Origin: Telluria sp042683405
Lineage (GTDB): Bacteria > Pseudomonadota > Gammaproteobacteria > Burkholderiales > Burkholderiaceae_D
DNA length: 64,000 nt
NCBI RefSeq assembly: GCF_042683405.1
Contig: NZ_JBHUJS010000003.1
Span: 372,001 to 436,000, forward strand
Direction: 5' to 3'
Shown here: positions 11,701 through 18,828 of the stretch, one piece after another
Layout of the letters: each line of letters opens with the position of its first letter
Position numbering within the stretch: position 1 is the stretch's first letter
The notes under the pieces: generated by a model
The model's database searches: none
What the model was told of the DNA's origin: nothing
The model's input: the letters and a program-made list of their open reading frames with translations, nothing else
Translations under genes and position numbers: made by a program

Positions 11701-13271
11701 GTCAGGGTGCCGGTGCTGAAGTTGTTGGTGCCGTTCACGTCCAGGGTGTCTTCACCAGCGCCGAAGTCGATCGTCTGGCCAGCAACCATGGTCAGGCTGT
11801 TGGTGACAACTTTGTCGTCGCCATCGCCCAGCACGACGCTGGTCGAGGAGTCGCGGCTGAAGTTGATGGTGTTCGCGCCGGAGCCGGTCACGTACACGGT
11901 TTCGTTCGAACCCGCGGTGTTGGTGCTGCCCATGTTGACGGTGATGTCAGCATTGCCGTCGATCACGATGCCGTTCTGTGCGTACAGGGAGGTGGTCGAA
12001 GCGATGTTGACGGTGGCGGTGCCGGTGTCAGCGGTGGTGATGACGACTGGGCTGCCGGTGTTGTTCGAAGCGACCAGCTTGGCCGAATCGATGAAGAACA
12101 CGGTTGGGGTCAGCGAGGTGTCGTTCACGCCCACGTTGACAGCTGCCTGGCCGTTGACCAGCGACAGTTGCATGGTGGTTGCGCCATCGGTCATTGCGTT
12201 AGCAACGGTCTTGACGACGATCAGCGCCTGGCCGTTTGCGTCCACGGTCACCTGGCCCGAGGTTGGGCCGTTGACGCGCGATGCGTCGATGCCGGTCAGC
12301 TGGTAGGACAGGACGGTACCTGCTGCAACACCGGTGGTGTCCAGCTTGAAGGTCACCTGGCCGCCTTCGTCGACGGTGGTCGCCGACGCGGTCAGGGTGT
12401 AGGTCACAGCGGTGACCGGGGTGGTCGAGGTGTCGGCCACGATCACGGAGGCGGTCTGGCCAGCCAGTTCCATGGTCAGGTTTTCGATGCCTTCGGTGGT
12501 CGCGTCAGCGGACAGGGTGATCGCTACGATTGCCTTGCCGGTGCTGTCGAGCTTGACGGTGCCGGTCAGGGCGCCGCCGACGACGTCGGATGCGTCCACG
12601 CCGGAGATCTTGTAGGTGTACTCGGAACCTGCGACGGTGTTGGTCGAGTTCAGGGTGAAGTACACGGTCTTGCCTTCATCAACCGAAGCTGCAGTAGCGG
12701 CCAGGGTGAAGGTTGGCAGGGTCGACGGTGGGGTGATGACCACGTTGATAGCATTGTTCAGCGCGACTGGCTCGATGGCAGCTGCCAGCGATGCGTCGTC
12801 GGTCACGCCGGACAGGAACACCTTCGCGCGAGCGTTGGCGTCGTAGCCGTCGTAGCCGGTGATTTCACGGACGGTGTCCAGGGCGTTGGTGAACGCGGTT
12901 GCAGCGGCAACTTTGTTGTTGTAAGCAACCAGGTCGGAGCCTTGTGCACCTGCGGCGATCGCGGTGACGGCGACGTCAACCGTGAAGCGGCCATCGGCAA
13001 GGCGCTCTGCCCACCACATCATGCCTTCCAGGTCGTTCGCGTGGCCGAACAGGTTCTGGTACACGGCAGCGACGGTTGCCAGTGCGCTCTTGCCTGCGTA
13101 GACGACTTTGTATTCGTCGGAAGCGGCAAACGCGTTCGAGACCAGCGACAGGTCGCCGTTCGTGCGCTCGAGAACGCCCTGCCAGTGTTGCAGGCCGGCT
13201 ACGTCCGCTGGACGGTTGAAGTACGCGACATACAGTTTCTGGATGTCAGCGTAGTAAGAAGTAGATGCCAT
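5796..13271 (-). CDS. Giant DUF4214-domain repeat protein, probable type I secreted surface protein
   Basis: A 2491-residue protein starting at ATG 13271 (AGGAG six bases upstream; an in-frame TTG one codon earlier is less likely). Domains in rough order: DUF4214 (about 10-125, motif YVAYFNRPADVAGLQHW), two Calx-beta-like repeats (about 182-280 and 290-380, each with SVDEG or TVDEG), a beta-roll-like segment with VVLGDGDDKV (about 480), then about 35 degenerate 45-50 residue repeats (about 620-2350; core Y-x-hydrophobic-x-DTAANL ... VTVTGTVTVAQA). A Gly/Asp-rich C-terminus (LSAFGLMADDGDGILETGEY) resembles a type I secretion signal. There is no Sec signal peptide and I saw no cysteine. Adhesin, S-layer or matrix role is inferred. 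Confidence 0.9.
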   Translation of the reverse strand: MASTSYYADIQKLYVAYFNRPADVAGLQHWQGVLERTNGDLSLVSNAFAASDEYKVVYAGKSALATVAAVYQNLFGHANDLEGMMWWAERLADGRFTVDVAVTAIAAGAQGSDLVAYNNKVAAATAFTNALDTVREITGYDGYDANARAKVFLSGVTDDASLAAAIEPVALNNAINVVITPPSTLPTFTLAATAASVDEGKTVYFTLNSTNTVAGSEYTYKISGVDASDVVGGALTGTVKLDSTGKAIVAITLSADATTEGIENLTMELAGQTASVIVADTSTTPVTAVTYTLTASATTVDEGGQVTFKLDTTGVAAGTVLSYQLTGIDASRVNGPTSGQVTVDANGQALIVVKTVANAMTDGATTMQLSLVNGQAAVNVGVNDTSLTPTVFFIDSAKLVASNNTGSPVVITTADTGTATVNIASTTSLYAQNGIVIDGNADITVNMGSTNTAGSNETVYVTGSGANTINFSRDSSTSVVLGDGDDKVVTNSLTMVAGQTIDFGAGEDTLDVNGTNNFSTGTLTGVEHVTMHSSAIFSAAQLADIETITELGTDGTLTIAAAGAATALDLTGKLFGEMALVVGSNVTVTLGAAELANITALTTAATAVVTTTVAGAQALLAINANANYSISDTAANLAAAPASVFAGANLQQVSQEGTDSLTIAQAVAVHAAAPAADFTVSATAADLMEALVYETTYETLVSAQATIVVTGTVSVLEAAIFADAGLNTSFVITDTAQHIADNAFRLDAGQISGLALTGSVTADGAASIVALAVDADVAITGLNVVDTAGELLNLAAGTIAAASSIRLAAGEQLTVADATELKTEVGAKLVGGYNLIDSAANIVAKAAIAAGATDIEVTGIVGVAVATQLSKLGNNGNVSFDLVDSPANLAGASAAVLANAASVDVQGTVTVAQATAIANYNVVSFVLVDTAANVLGANATVIAKALANGGHLDVTDATVSAAVASALLDLDAGAVFAVSDTAAALAAMAEANADVLTSATAVTVTGAGTVEQLAAIRDVRAVTGYTLADSAEALLDVDAAGVLAAAGKVSVTGSVTVAEFQALNALASFDDKYSIVDDADAIAALINTGAAGIAVLNASVAPVVLADANVSVATATLLKSATFTNWSGIYNLVDSVANLIGASAAVRNGAGTVTAEGTVAEINTNFAFINANADGYVLVDTVDNLILAGNAIVVAGADAGVATDVANAEEAKALFALNANVEYNVFDTAANLLLAANKAGVQNATTVDIDGPVSVANAKLIAALHADVNYTLQDTAANLALSTSAGTVAGADAIIVTGNATVAQAAAIVAQNDNITLGTITGTVAAIQAADAATTTAAANLVVTDGTRLILSAEEVAHFGQIGGVLTGVTTTVAGASSDDVRYDLVDTFDNLAANITLLADAGKVTVVAGGEEVDVAAAGALLTTLAALGVSASGFAITGTGAAMLANADAVEAAASVVVTGTVSAADAKAIFTLNPAAEYSISSTAAGLVLAANAAAVAAAEEVTVTGDVTVGQIKAIVALNAGADFDTVAFVDTAANLAAAPAGMLAGHNVTVTGAAATVAQFMAITTSDAIVGDYMISVSDTAANLAAADNDALAMAGMITVTGTATAAQAAALAQLTFAPINLHVTFNVSDTAANLITITDGLDAAGTITVTGTVSAAQAVEMAAIEADILTTIDFGNVTVTDTAANLMDLDNVTALTYAANVVVTGTVDVATAAYLNAMIAGNVEYTVVDSVENLIAAVEQTTGGLGDMFNLNAVLGGAESVTITGNGEIEFAEIGGTWYVTGTIAALKALPEAFLDFGYVVNDSVANIVADFGFAVQGQTAYSITDTGANLLAAATSLISGAADITVTGNVTAAAATTIFAANGNATFSITDTVANLTAAGNILSVSNAVAVTASNAATVAQAATLLGRHGDAVFTLSDSAAAMVGNLAVVDEATSVAITGAATSVANLAAIKAVTTVTSYNLTDTAAALVAATAGTVSGATAVTVTGTANGDQAKAIFAAKATAVYSIIENDVAKLFTGNVLNASVSAAVAVDGDLTVNMAQAAALAALGDKFDGSFAVVDTAAAVAAASQAVLDLATDVTVTGTATAAEATAIAALTFGVAEDPISVNIVDTAANLLLAGNATGIAGQDVTVLGTVSVATATSIDTANGAGSITVTALSDTSTNLQLGSADVVNSAGSINVTDTQTVAQAIFLEGNVGAGAEFTFARITDSLANVLGNLGVALDAAVITVTGTASIAQTKLVAANAELSAKLSASLAVADSAANILDAYLDQSFKALVTSAPSITIVGDVSAQQAVLLQGLGNVDIGSLDIVDTITAINGLSAGLINLSDSVTATVDTDLARQVFSDAGMTTSATIVYSNGAAADGAQVTVTSPGVYDTTAADILTLKAGDLVDLSAFGLMADDGDGILETGEYLIVRGNVSNGGNTFTQSGTGTSTLVIWDADTTAGVHSSGVILVGQSGTQLTTGEDAAPSSLVLDVTPGV
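6220..11410 (-). repeat. Array of about 35 degenerate 45-50 residue protein repeats
   Basis: Coding repeats in the giant protein. Each unit has a core of the form [FY]-x-[ILV]-x-D-[TS]-A-A-N-L followed by an alanine-rich turn and a beta-like V-T-V-T-G-x-[VA]-[ST]-V-A-Q-A. Units diverge in sequence but keep the DTAANL and VTGT landmarks. Strand/turn alternation suggests a solenoid. Boundaries are approximate and were read from the translation. Confidence 0.8.
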
Positions 13272-13383
13272 CAAGTGCTCCTAATTAGATCGATCGATCA
13301 AGTGTTAATTCAATATTGCGCAGCTACGCGTTTCGCCCTTTTCTGGGCGTACCGAATAGTGACAGAGAGTAAGAGGGAAGGAA

Positions 13384-13399
13384 TGTGATGACCGTCACA
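13384..13399 (-). promoter_or_regulatory. CRP-type site upstream of the giant protein gene
   Basis: Perfect palindrome TGTGA-TGACCG-TCACA, about 113-128 bp upstream of the ATG at 13271. A weak -10 candidate (CACTAT, 13361 to 13356) would put transcription start about 42 nt from the site centre, a class II arrangement. Downstream the leader runs to the AGGAG ribosome binding site. Confidence 0.7.
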
Positions 13400-13640
13400 C
13401 ATTGCGAACAAATATTGCTTTTGGTGTAGAAATGACACTTTTAGCAAAGCACTACTCGTTTTCAGTCGAATAACGGTCCCGGTTTGGCGGCGCCGATTTT
13501 TCACTCTGCAGAGGGAACGGCCTCGTTATCAAAGGAAAAATTCTGGTTCGCGGCCTCACATCGCCGACGCTTGCCGCATGCCCTTGTCGCGCCGAAACGA
13601 CACTGCCGGTCACCTGTTGGAGAACGTACATGCCATGAAA
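13400..13640. other. Non-coding stretch between the giant gene promoter and the fecR terminator
   Basis: The full gene-free gap is 13272-13689. Apart from the CRP-type site on its left and the terminator on its right, I see no convincing gene, RNA or repeat. Short open frames on both strands here lack ribosome binding sites and protein-like composition. Confidence 0.5.
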
Positions 13641-13670
13641 ACAAAAACAGCCCGGGTGGGCTGTTTTTGT
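13641..13670 (-). terminator. Rho-independent terminator of the fecR-domain gene
   Basis: A 13-bp perfect stem (acaaaaacagccc / gggctgtttttgt) with a GGGT loop, 20 bp past the fecR-domain stop. On the minus strand the stem ends in a T-rich run. It is nearly symmetric, so it could act in both directions. Confidence 0.85.
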
Positions 13671-13689
13671 AACCAGTCATCAATACAAC

Positions 13690-15096
13690 TCAGGGCGCAG
13701 GGCCTTCCTTCTTCCAGTAGGTCGCCCCGTTCACGGTGCGGTTGTTGTCCAGGCGGGCATCGAAAATATAGGCCGCAGCCCCGCCCTCCTCGTTACTGAG
13801 GAAACCCTGCAGGTTCATGAAGCCGTGCGCGAACGAGCGGTCGCCGAACAGGCCGCCCTGCGCGCCGATCGCGCCTTCCGAGCGCAGCTTGAACAGTTCC
13901 GAACCGCCGCGCAGGTCGAGCGAGGTGGTAAAGCGGCGCGAGTCGAAATTCACGTCCAGCTTGCCGTTCTCGAGCGTACCTTTGCTTACCTGCTGGGCAG
14001 ATCCGGTGCCGGTAAAGATAAATGCCTCGCTGTCGTTGAGCGCAAACTTGATGCTGCCCCGCTCCGGCACGACATACTCCTTGCCCGGCTCGCGGAACAG
14101 CGCGTAGTTGCCGTTGGTCGCGACCAGCTCGGACTTTTCCTTCTGCGCGACCAGGTCGAACTTGGGTGCCTGCTCCATCAGGGGACGCCAGCGCCCCCAC
14201 ACCAGCTTGCGCTCCGGCACAACGACTTCCGGCGGCGCCGGCTCGGCTGGCGGGGCCGGGTCAACCGGTACCGGATCGGCCGGCACAGGCTGCGGCTGCT
14301 CGACCGGCGGCGCCGGCTCAGGTTGTGGCTGCGGCTGCGGCTGCGGCTGCGGTTGCGGTTGCGCCGGGGGCGGGATCAGGGAACCGCTCTTTTTCGGATC
14401 CAGGTTCGGCTCGTTCGGTGGCGCGACCGATGCCGGCGCGGTCTTCAGGGCCTCTTCTACGGCCGGCGGCGCAATCTGGTCCGGGGCGACGCCGCCCGGC
14501 AGCAGTTGCGGCGCCTGCTGGCCGCGGCGCACTTGCAGCAACACACCGCGCTGGGCGGCGGACAGTTCGCGGCTGGCGCTGCCTTCGCAGGGGCCGATGC
14601 CCTCCGGACGGCAGGCCTCGGCAAAGCCGCTCATCACGATGCCGCCGGAAATGACGGCGACGCGCGAGACATTGTTATCGGTGAACACCGTAAAGTCGGT
14701 GCCGCGCACGCCGATCGCAGCGACGGGCGTGTTGAAGCGGAAGTTCTGGCGCGCCATCTTCACCGCTTCACCGGAACGGCTGCGCGCCATCCCGCTCAGC
14801 AGCTCGAGCTTGATGCGGGTGTTGGCCGGGTTCTTGTGGTCGATCTTGTAGGTAGCGATGCGCGCCTGGGTGTTCGGGCGCAGGATGAACAGGCCGTTGT
14901 CGATGGTCTTGACGTAGATAAAGCCATCCTTGCCGGTGGTGAGCAGCTCGCCCTCCTGCACCGGGGCGCCCTCGACAGCGGCGCGGTCCACGATCTGCGC
15001 CTTGCCAGCAACAAAGATGATCTTGCCCGCCTGGCCAGCATGGGCCAGGGTGGCAGCGCAGGCAAGGCCCGCAATGGCAATGAGTTGACGCAGCAT
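13690..15096 (-). CDS. FecR domain-containing secreted protein
   Basis: 468 residues from ATG 15096, chosen because GGGGA precedes it and the protein then begins with a clear signal peptide (MLRQLIAIAGLACAATLAHA). The FecR domain covers about residues 25-150 and includes the hallmark AAIGVRGTDFTVFTDNN. A Pro/Gln dipeptide-repeat linker follows, then a C-terminal domain of about 170 residues I do not recognise. Unlike classical FecR it has no separate membrane helix and no sigma factor neighbour, so it probably acts in the periplasm or outer envelope. It is divergent from a CHASE2 cyclase; -10 GATAAT (15123 to 15118) lies at class II distance from the CRP-type site at 15146. Confidence 0.88.
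   Translation of the reverse strand: MLRQLIAIAGLACAATLAHAGQAGKIIFVAGKAQIVDRAAVEGAPVQEGELLTTGKDGFIYVKTIDNGLFILRPNTQARIATYKIDHKNPANTRIKLELLSGMARSRSGEAVKMARQNFRFNTPVAAIGVRGTDFTVFTDNNVSRVAVISGGIVMSGFAEACRPEGIGPCEGSASRELSAAQRGVLLQVRRGQQAPQLLPGGVAPDQIAPPAVEEALKTAPASVAPPNEPNLDPKKSGSLIPPPAQPQPQPQPQPQPQPEPAPPVEQPQPVPADPVPVDPAPPAEPAPPEVVVPERKLVWGRWRPLMEQAPKFDLVAQKEKSELVATNGNYALFREPGKEYVVPERGSIKFALNDSEAFIFTGTGSAQQVSKGTLENGKLDVNFDSRRFTTSLDLRGGSELFKLRSEGAIGAQGGLFGDRSFAHGFMNLQGFLSNEEGGAAAYIFDARLDNNRTVNGATYWKKEGPAP
14321..14363 (-). repeat. GGCTGC/GGTTGC hexanucleotide tract encoding Pro-Gln repeats
   Basis: About seven tandem 6-bp units inside the FecR-domain gene encode an alternating Pro-Gln linker. The copy number can change by slippage without breaking the frame, because each unit is two codons. 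Confidence 0.75.
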
Positions 15097-15145
15097 GGTG
15101 TTCCCCTTTTTCACGCGATTATCCGTGCCAGCCAGCATGCCTGGC

Positions 15146-15161
15146 TGTGACAGCAGTCACA
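15146..15161. promoter_or_regulatory. CRP-type site between fecR-domain gene and CHASE2 cyclase
   Basis: Perfect palindrome TGTGA-CAGCAG-TCACA in the divergent promoter region. Towards fecR the -10 candidate GATAAT puts transcription start about 42 nt from the site centre, a textbook class II spacing. Towards the cyclase, TATTGT (15206-15211) would give class I-like spacing. If active it could auto-regulate the cyclase. Confidence 0.75.
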
Positions 15162-15305
15162 TTTTACCGGACAAAATGTTTACGACTGTCATGCGTCTGT
15201 CCTGCTATTGTCAGGCTGTCCACTGGTTTACAACACTGTGCTTCTATTGGTATCCCCGATATACTGAGCGATTCATCCAATAGCGTGCAGCGTTTCCGGC
15301 CCCGC

Positions 15306-17225
15306 GTGCAGAATAAGAACCACCAATCCGCGCCGCGTGCCAAGGCACGCCTACAGCCCGGCCTGATCCGGGCTGGCATCGCCTGCGCGGCCGTCCTGCT
15401 GACCTTGTGGTCGCAAGTTGCGTTTCCGCCACAGCTGTCGTTTCCTGGCAACGAATGGCTGCGCGACGCCTTCGTGCGCATGCAGGCGACCGACGCGCCG
15501 GACGCGCGCGTGCTGGTCGTCGATATCGACGAGGCCAGCATGGCCGCTGACGGTCCGTGGCCGTGGCCGCGCGAGCGCATCGCCGACCTGGTCGAGACGC
15601 TGCTTACCCATTACAACGCGCGCGGCGTGGCGCTCGACATCGTCCTGCCGGACCCGCCCACGCAGGGCGACGTGCAGGGCGACCAGCGCCTGGGACTGCT
15701 CTCGCGGCACGGTCCGGTGGTGCTGGCCCAGGCGTTCGACTACGACCCGGCAGGCGTGCGGCCGCAGCAGATCCGGGAAGGCACGCCGGGCGGCGCGGTG
15801 CAAGGCTATGCCGGCGGCGTCACCGCCACCGGTTACATCGCCAACCATGCCGGCCTGGCCGATGGCGCCAAGATCGGCAACATCGGCTTCATCCCGGACG
15901 CCGACGGCGCCCTGCGCCGCGTCCCGCTGGTAACGCAGTACGAAGGCAGGAGCTACCCCGCGCTCGCCCTGGCCCTGGTCAACTGCTGCGCCGGCGCGGG
16001 CCCGATGGCGCTGCCGGACACGGGACTCACCCGGGTCGACTACCGGCGCGACTGGACCGCGTACACGGTCGTTTCCGCCACCGACATCTTGCGCCAGCAG
16101 ATCGACCCGGCCAGCGCCAGCGGGCGCCTGGTGCTGGTCGGCTCGTCCTCGCTGGGGCTGGGCGACCGCGTCACCACGCCGTTCGCGGCCAGCCGCCCCG
16201 GCCTCGGGGTGCAGGCCACCATGCTGTCCACCCTGCTCGACCTCCAGGCCGGACTGGCGCCGGCGCCGTGGCCGGGGCGCGCCATCGCGGTCCTGTTCGC
16301 CGGCGGCACCGCCCTGCTCGCATTCTTCGCGTTCCCGCGCCTGTCCGCCGTGGCGAGCGTGGCCCTGCTGGGCGCCAGCTCGCTGGCGTGGCTGGCGGCC
16401 GCCTACGCGATCGCCCCGCACGACCCGGACATGGCCGTGAGCGGGCCGCTGGCAAGCAACCTGTTCCTGCTGGCCTTTGCGGTGCCCTACCAGTGGCAGC
16501 AGGCCCAGCGCCGCTCGCGCAACCTGCTCGACACCCTGCGCCAGTATGTCGCCCCGGCCGTCGTCGAGGAGCTGCTGCGCAGCGACCTGGAAGATCCCCT
16601 GCTGCCGCGCCAGCTCGACGTGACCACCCTGATCGCCGACATGGAAGGCTATACCGCCCAGGTGGAATCGCTGCCGGTCGAGGAAGCGGCGCGCCTGACC
16701 CGCGATTTCCTCGACTGCCTGACCGGGCCGGTCATCGCGCGCAACGGCACGCTGGACAAGTACACCGGCGACGGCCTGGTCGCCTTCTGGGGCGCGCCAC
16801 TGCCGCTGGAACACCACGCCGACCTGGCGCTGGACGCGTCGCGCGAGATCACCGGGCGCGTGCGCCAGCTGAGCGATCAGCGCGTGGCGCAGGGCGGCAT
16901 GCCGCTGCGCGTGCGTATCGGGATCGAAAGCGGTCCGGCGATGGCGGGCGATTTCGGCACCAGCTTCCGCAGCATCTACACGGCGGTGGGCGACAGCGTG
17001 AATACCGCATCGCGGCTGGAGCAGGCCGCGCGCGACTTCCCGCACGACGTGATCGTGGGCGCGGGAACGGTGCAGCGGGCGCAGCGGCACCGTTTCGTGC
17101 ACCTGGGCGAGAAGCGCCTGCGGGGCAAGGAGAAGGCGACACTGCTGTACACCCTGGCCGATGGCGTAGGGGCGGCGCAAGCACCCGCTCCCGGGGCTTC
17201 GGTGGCCGAAGGGACGACCGCATGA
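15306..17225 (+). CDS. CHASE2 domain class III adenylate/guanylate cyclase
   Basis: Membrane sensor that makes a cyclic nucleotide. The start is uncertain: GTG 15306 (used) or GTG 15285; an ATG at 15147 would add a cysteine-rich leader that overlaps the CRP-type site. Order: one TM helix (LIRAGIACAAVLLTLW), a periplasmic CHASE2 domain (VLVVDIDEASM onward, about 260 residues), three TM helices, then a class III catalytic domain. Catalytic features are present: metal Asp in LIADMEGYT, KYTGDGLVAFWG with the second Asp and the purine-selecting Lys, and VGDSVNTASRLE with the transition-state Asn and Arg. Thr before VGD is typical of class IIIb adenylate cyclases. Overlaps the next gene by 4 nt. 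Confidence 0.88.
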   Translation: MQNKNHQSAPRAKARLQPGLIRAGIACAAVLLTLWSQVAFPPQLSFPGNEWLRDAFVRMQATDAPDARVLVVDIDEASMAADGPWPWPRERIADLVETLLTHYNARGVALDIVLPDPPTQGDVQGDQRLGLLSRHGPVVLAQAFDYDPAGVRPQQIREGTPGGAVQGYAGGVTATGYIANHAGLADGAKIGNIGFIPDADGALRRVPLVTQYEGRSYPALALALVNCCAGAGPMALPDTGLTRVDYRRDWTAYTVVSATDILRQQIDPASASGRLVLVGSSSLGLGDRVTTPFAASRPGLGVQATMLSTLLDLQAGLAPAPWPGRAIAVLFAGGTALLAFFAFPRLSAVASVALLGASSLAWLAAAYAIAPHDPDMAVSGPLASNLFLLAFAVPYQWQQAQRRSRNLLDTLRQYVAPAVVEELLRSDLEDPLLPRQLDVTTLIADMEGYTAQVESLPVEEAARLTRDFLDCLTGPVIARNGTLDKYTGDGLVAFWGAPLPLEHHADLALDASREITGRVRQLSDQRVAQGGMPLRVRIGIESGPAMAGDFGTSFRSIYTAVGDSVNTASRLEQAARDFPHDVIVGAGTVQRAQRHRFVHLGEKRLRGKEKATLLYTLADGVGAAQAPAPGASVAEGTTA

Positions 17226-18457
17226 TCCTTCGGAAAAAAGCCGGGGACCGTCCCGTGTGGACCGTCCCCATGCTGGTCATGCTCCTTGCGCTGGGAACGG
17301 GTACCGCCTCCGCGCAGGTGGTGGCGCCGTCGCAGGACCGGCGCACGCAGGACCTGTATGAGACGGCGCTGCGCTCGCTGGCGGAAGGACGCAAGAACGA
17401 CGCGTCCGACCAGCTCGCACGCGTGATCGAGGACGAGCCGCTGCACGCGGGCGCCTGGGTGGACCTCGCGCTGATCCAGTGCGGCCTCGGGCGCGAGGAG
17501 GAGGCGGAGCGCCTGTTCGCCGAGGTCGAGACCCGCTTCAACCCGTCGCAGGAAATGCTGGAACTGATCGCCCAGGCGCGCGAAACCGGCTGCCGGCAAT
17601 GGAAGCCGATGCGCACCACTTCCGTTTCGGTCGGGCGCGGCGTGGACAGCAACGTCAACCAGGGCGCGGCCGACCGCGAGCTGCCGCTGGACACCGAGTT
17701 CTTCCCGCAGCGCGACGATTTCACGATGGCGTCGGTGGAGCACATGCGCGAGTTGACGCCCAACGGCACGGTCGGCTTCGCGCAGCTGCAGGCCCGCCAC
17801 AACGACTCGCTGTCGCAATACGACAGCAGCTCGCTGTTCGTGGGACTGGAGACGCCGTACCGCCTGAACGGGTGGACCATGCGCGCCAGCGGCCTGCTGG
17901 GCGTGGTCGGCCTGGGCGGCAGGATGTACCAGCGCCATGCGCAGGCCCAGGTGCGGCTGGCGCCGCCGTTGCCGCTGCCCGCCAGTTTGCAGCTGAGCCT
18001 GACGGGCGGCCTGACCCATGTCCAGTACGTGACCCTGACCAACTTCGACTCCACTACGGCCGAACTGCGCAGCCAGCTCACCTACCGCGGCGACGGCCTG
18101 TTCGCCAGCGTCAATGCCGGCTACCAGTTCGACTACGCGCATGCCAGCCGGCCGGGCGGCGACCGCAGCGGCTGGCTGGGAGGAGTCCTGGTGCGCAAGG
18201 CGCTGGGGCGCCGCGTGACCGGCGAAGCGGCGTACACGCGCCAGGGCTGGCAGGGCGCGGAGACCTACCTGCCCCGCGTGTTCGAGACCGTGCGCGACCA
18301 GTCCACGCAGGTGTTGCGCGCCAGTCTCATCTACGGCCTGTCGAAGAACTGGGCGTTGCGTTTCGATGCGCGCGCGGTGCGGAACAGCGAAAACATCGCC
18401 GTGTTTAAGTACAATAACCGGCTTTTACAGCTGAGCCTGCAATGGCAGGGACCCTGA
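17222..18457 (+). CDS. TPR-containing outer membrane beta-barrel protein (Slam/DUF560-like, tentative)
   Basis: 411 residues starting in an ATGA overlap with the cyclase stop. A signal peptide ends GTASAQ (about residue 34); a TPR-like helical part (about 45-120, DLYETALRSLAEGRKNDASDQL) is followed by a C-terminal half of alternating aromatic and polar strands (SVSVGRGVDSNVNQG ... YNNRLLQLSLQWQGP) typical of an outer membrane barrel ending in an aromatic strand. The order TPR then barrel resembles Slam-type proteins, but similarity is not certain. An imperfect GGGGAC...GTCCCC palindrome is embedded in the signal peptide codons (17243-17269). ATG 17270 is a possible alternative start. Confidence 0.75.
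   Translation: MILRKKAGDRPVWTVPMLVMLLALGTGTASAQVVAPSQDRRTQDLYETALRSLAEGRKNDASDQLARVIEDEPLHAGAWVDLALIQCGLGREEEAERLFAEVETRFNPSQEMLELIAQARETGCRQWKPMRTTSVSVGRGVDSNVNQGAADRELPLDTEFFPQRDDFTMASVEHMRELTPNGTVGFAQLQARHNDSLSQYDSSSLFVGLETPYRLNGWTMRASGLLGVVGLGGRMYQRHAQAQVRLAPPLPLPASLQLSLTGGLTHVQYVTLTNFDSTTAELRSQLTYRGDGLFASVNAGYQFDYAHASRPGGDRSGWLGGVLVRKALGRRVTGEAAYTRQGWQGAETYLPRVFETVRDQSTQVLRASLIYGLSKNWALRFDARAVRNSENIAVFKYNNRLLQLSLQWQGP
17243..17269. repeat. GGGGAC...GTCCCC palindrome inside a coding sequence
   Basis: A 27-bp imperfect palindrome sharing its outer arms (GGGGAC / GTCCCC) with intergenic elements at 54848 and 61783. Here it is translated in frame as part of the N-terminal signal region of the TPR/barrel protein. 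Confidence 0.6.
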
Positions 18458-18497
18458 GTAGCGGTCGCGGCGGTGTTAAAGTAGAAACGGAACCGAT

Positions 18498-18818
18498 GTG
18501 ATTGCCTGGGAATGGATGGCGTTTGCCGGCGCGGCAACGAGCTTGTGCGTCGGCTGCCTGGTGCCGAACCGCTGGCTGCCGCCGCTGCCGAACGACAAGC
18601 TGATGCACTTCCTCGGCTTTGCGCTGCTCACCGCGCTGGCCATGCGCATCGCGCAGGGCGCGGCCGAGGCGGCCCTGTGGATGCTGGGATTGCTGGCGGC
18701 CGGCTGGCTGATCGAATGCCTGCAGGCGCTGGTGCCCGACCGCAGCTTCTGCTGGCGCGACCTGGGCGCGAACGCGGCCGGCATCGGCTTCGTCGGCCTT
18801 ATTTCGACTATTTTGTGA
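18498..18818 (+). CDS. VanZ-like small membrane protein
   Basis: 106 residues from GTG 18498, with about four hydrophobic helices and the VanZ-family landmark NDKLMHFLGFALLTAL, then WLIECLQALVPDRSFCWRDLGANAAG, of which the Glu and the D-x-x-A-N motif are typical. It lies 41 bp after the barrel gene and 11 bp before the Crp-type regulator, so it is part of the cyclase operon. The biochemical role of VanZ-like proteins outside teicoplanin resistance is not settled. Such genes are common next to polysaccharide and surface-protein loci. Confidence 0.8.
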   Translation: MIAWEWMAFAGAATSLCVGCLVPNRWLPPLPNDKLMHFLGFALLTALAMRIAQGAAEAALWMLGLLAAGWLIECLQALVPDRSFCWRDLGANAAGIGFVGLISTIL

Positions 18819-18828
18819 TTGCCTATCG

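Noticed and set aside
5739..13388. An open frame of more than 2500 codons on the plus strand, antisense to the giant gene
   Set aside because: It is the shadow of a highly repetitive, codon-biased gene: its translation is rich in Cys, His, Gln and Asp with no domain, signal or start context, while the minus strand has a ribosome binding site and clear domains.
13484..13683. Short frames on both strands in the gap after fecR
   Set aside because: They run through the terminator hairpin, lack ribosome binding sites and resemble no protein.
15147..15305. Longer N-terminus for the CHASE2 cyclase from ATG 15147
   Set aside because: The extra 53 residues are Cys/Ser-rich, overlap the CRP-type site and promoter elements, and have no ribosome binding site.
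15351..17180. A 600-codon minus-strand frame opposite the CHASE2 cyclase
   Set aside because: Arg/Gln/Val-rich composition with no recognisable motif, while the plus frame has all catalytic residues of a class III cyclase.
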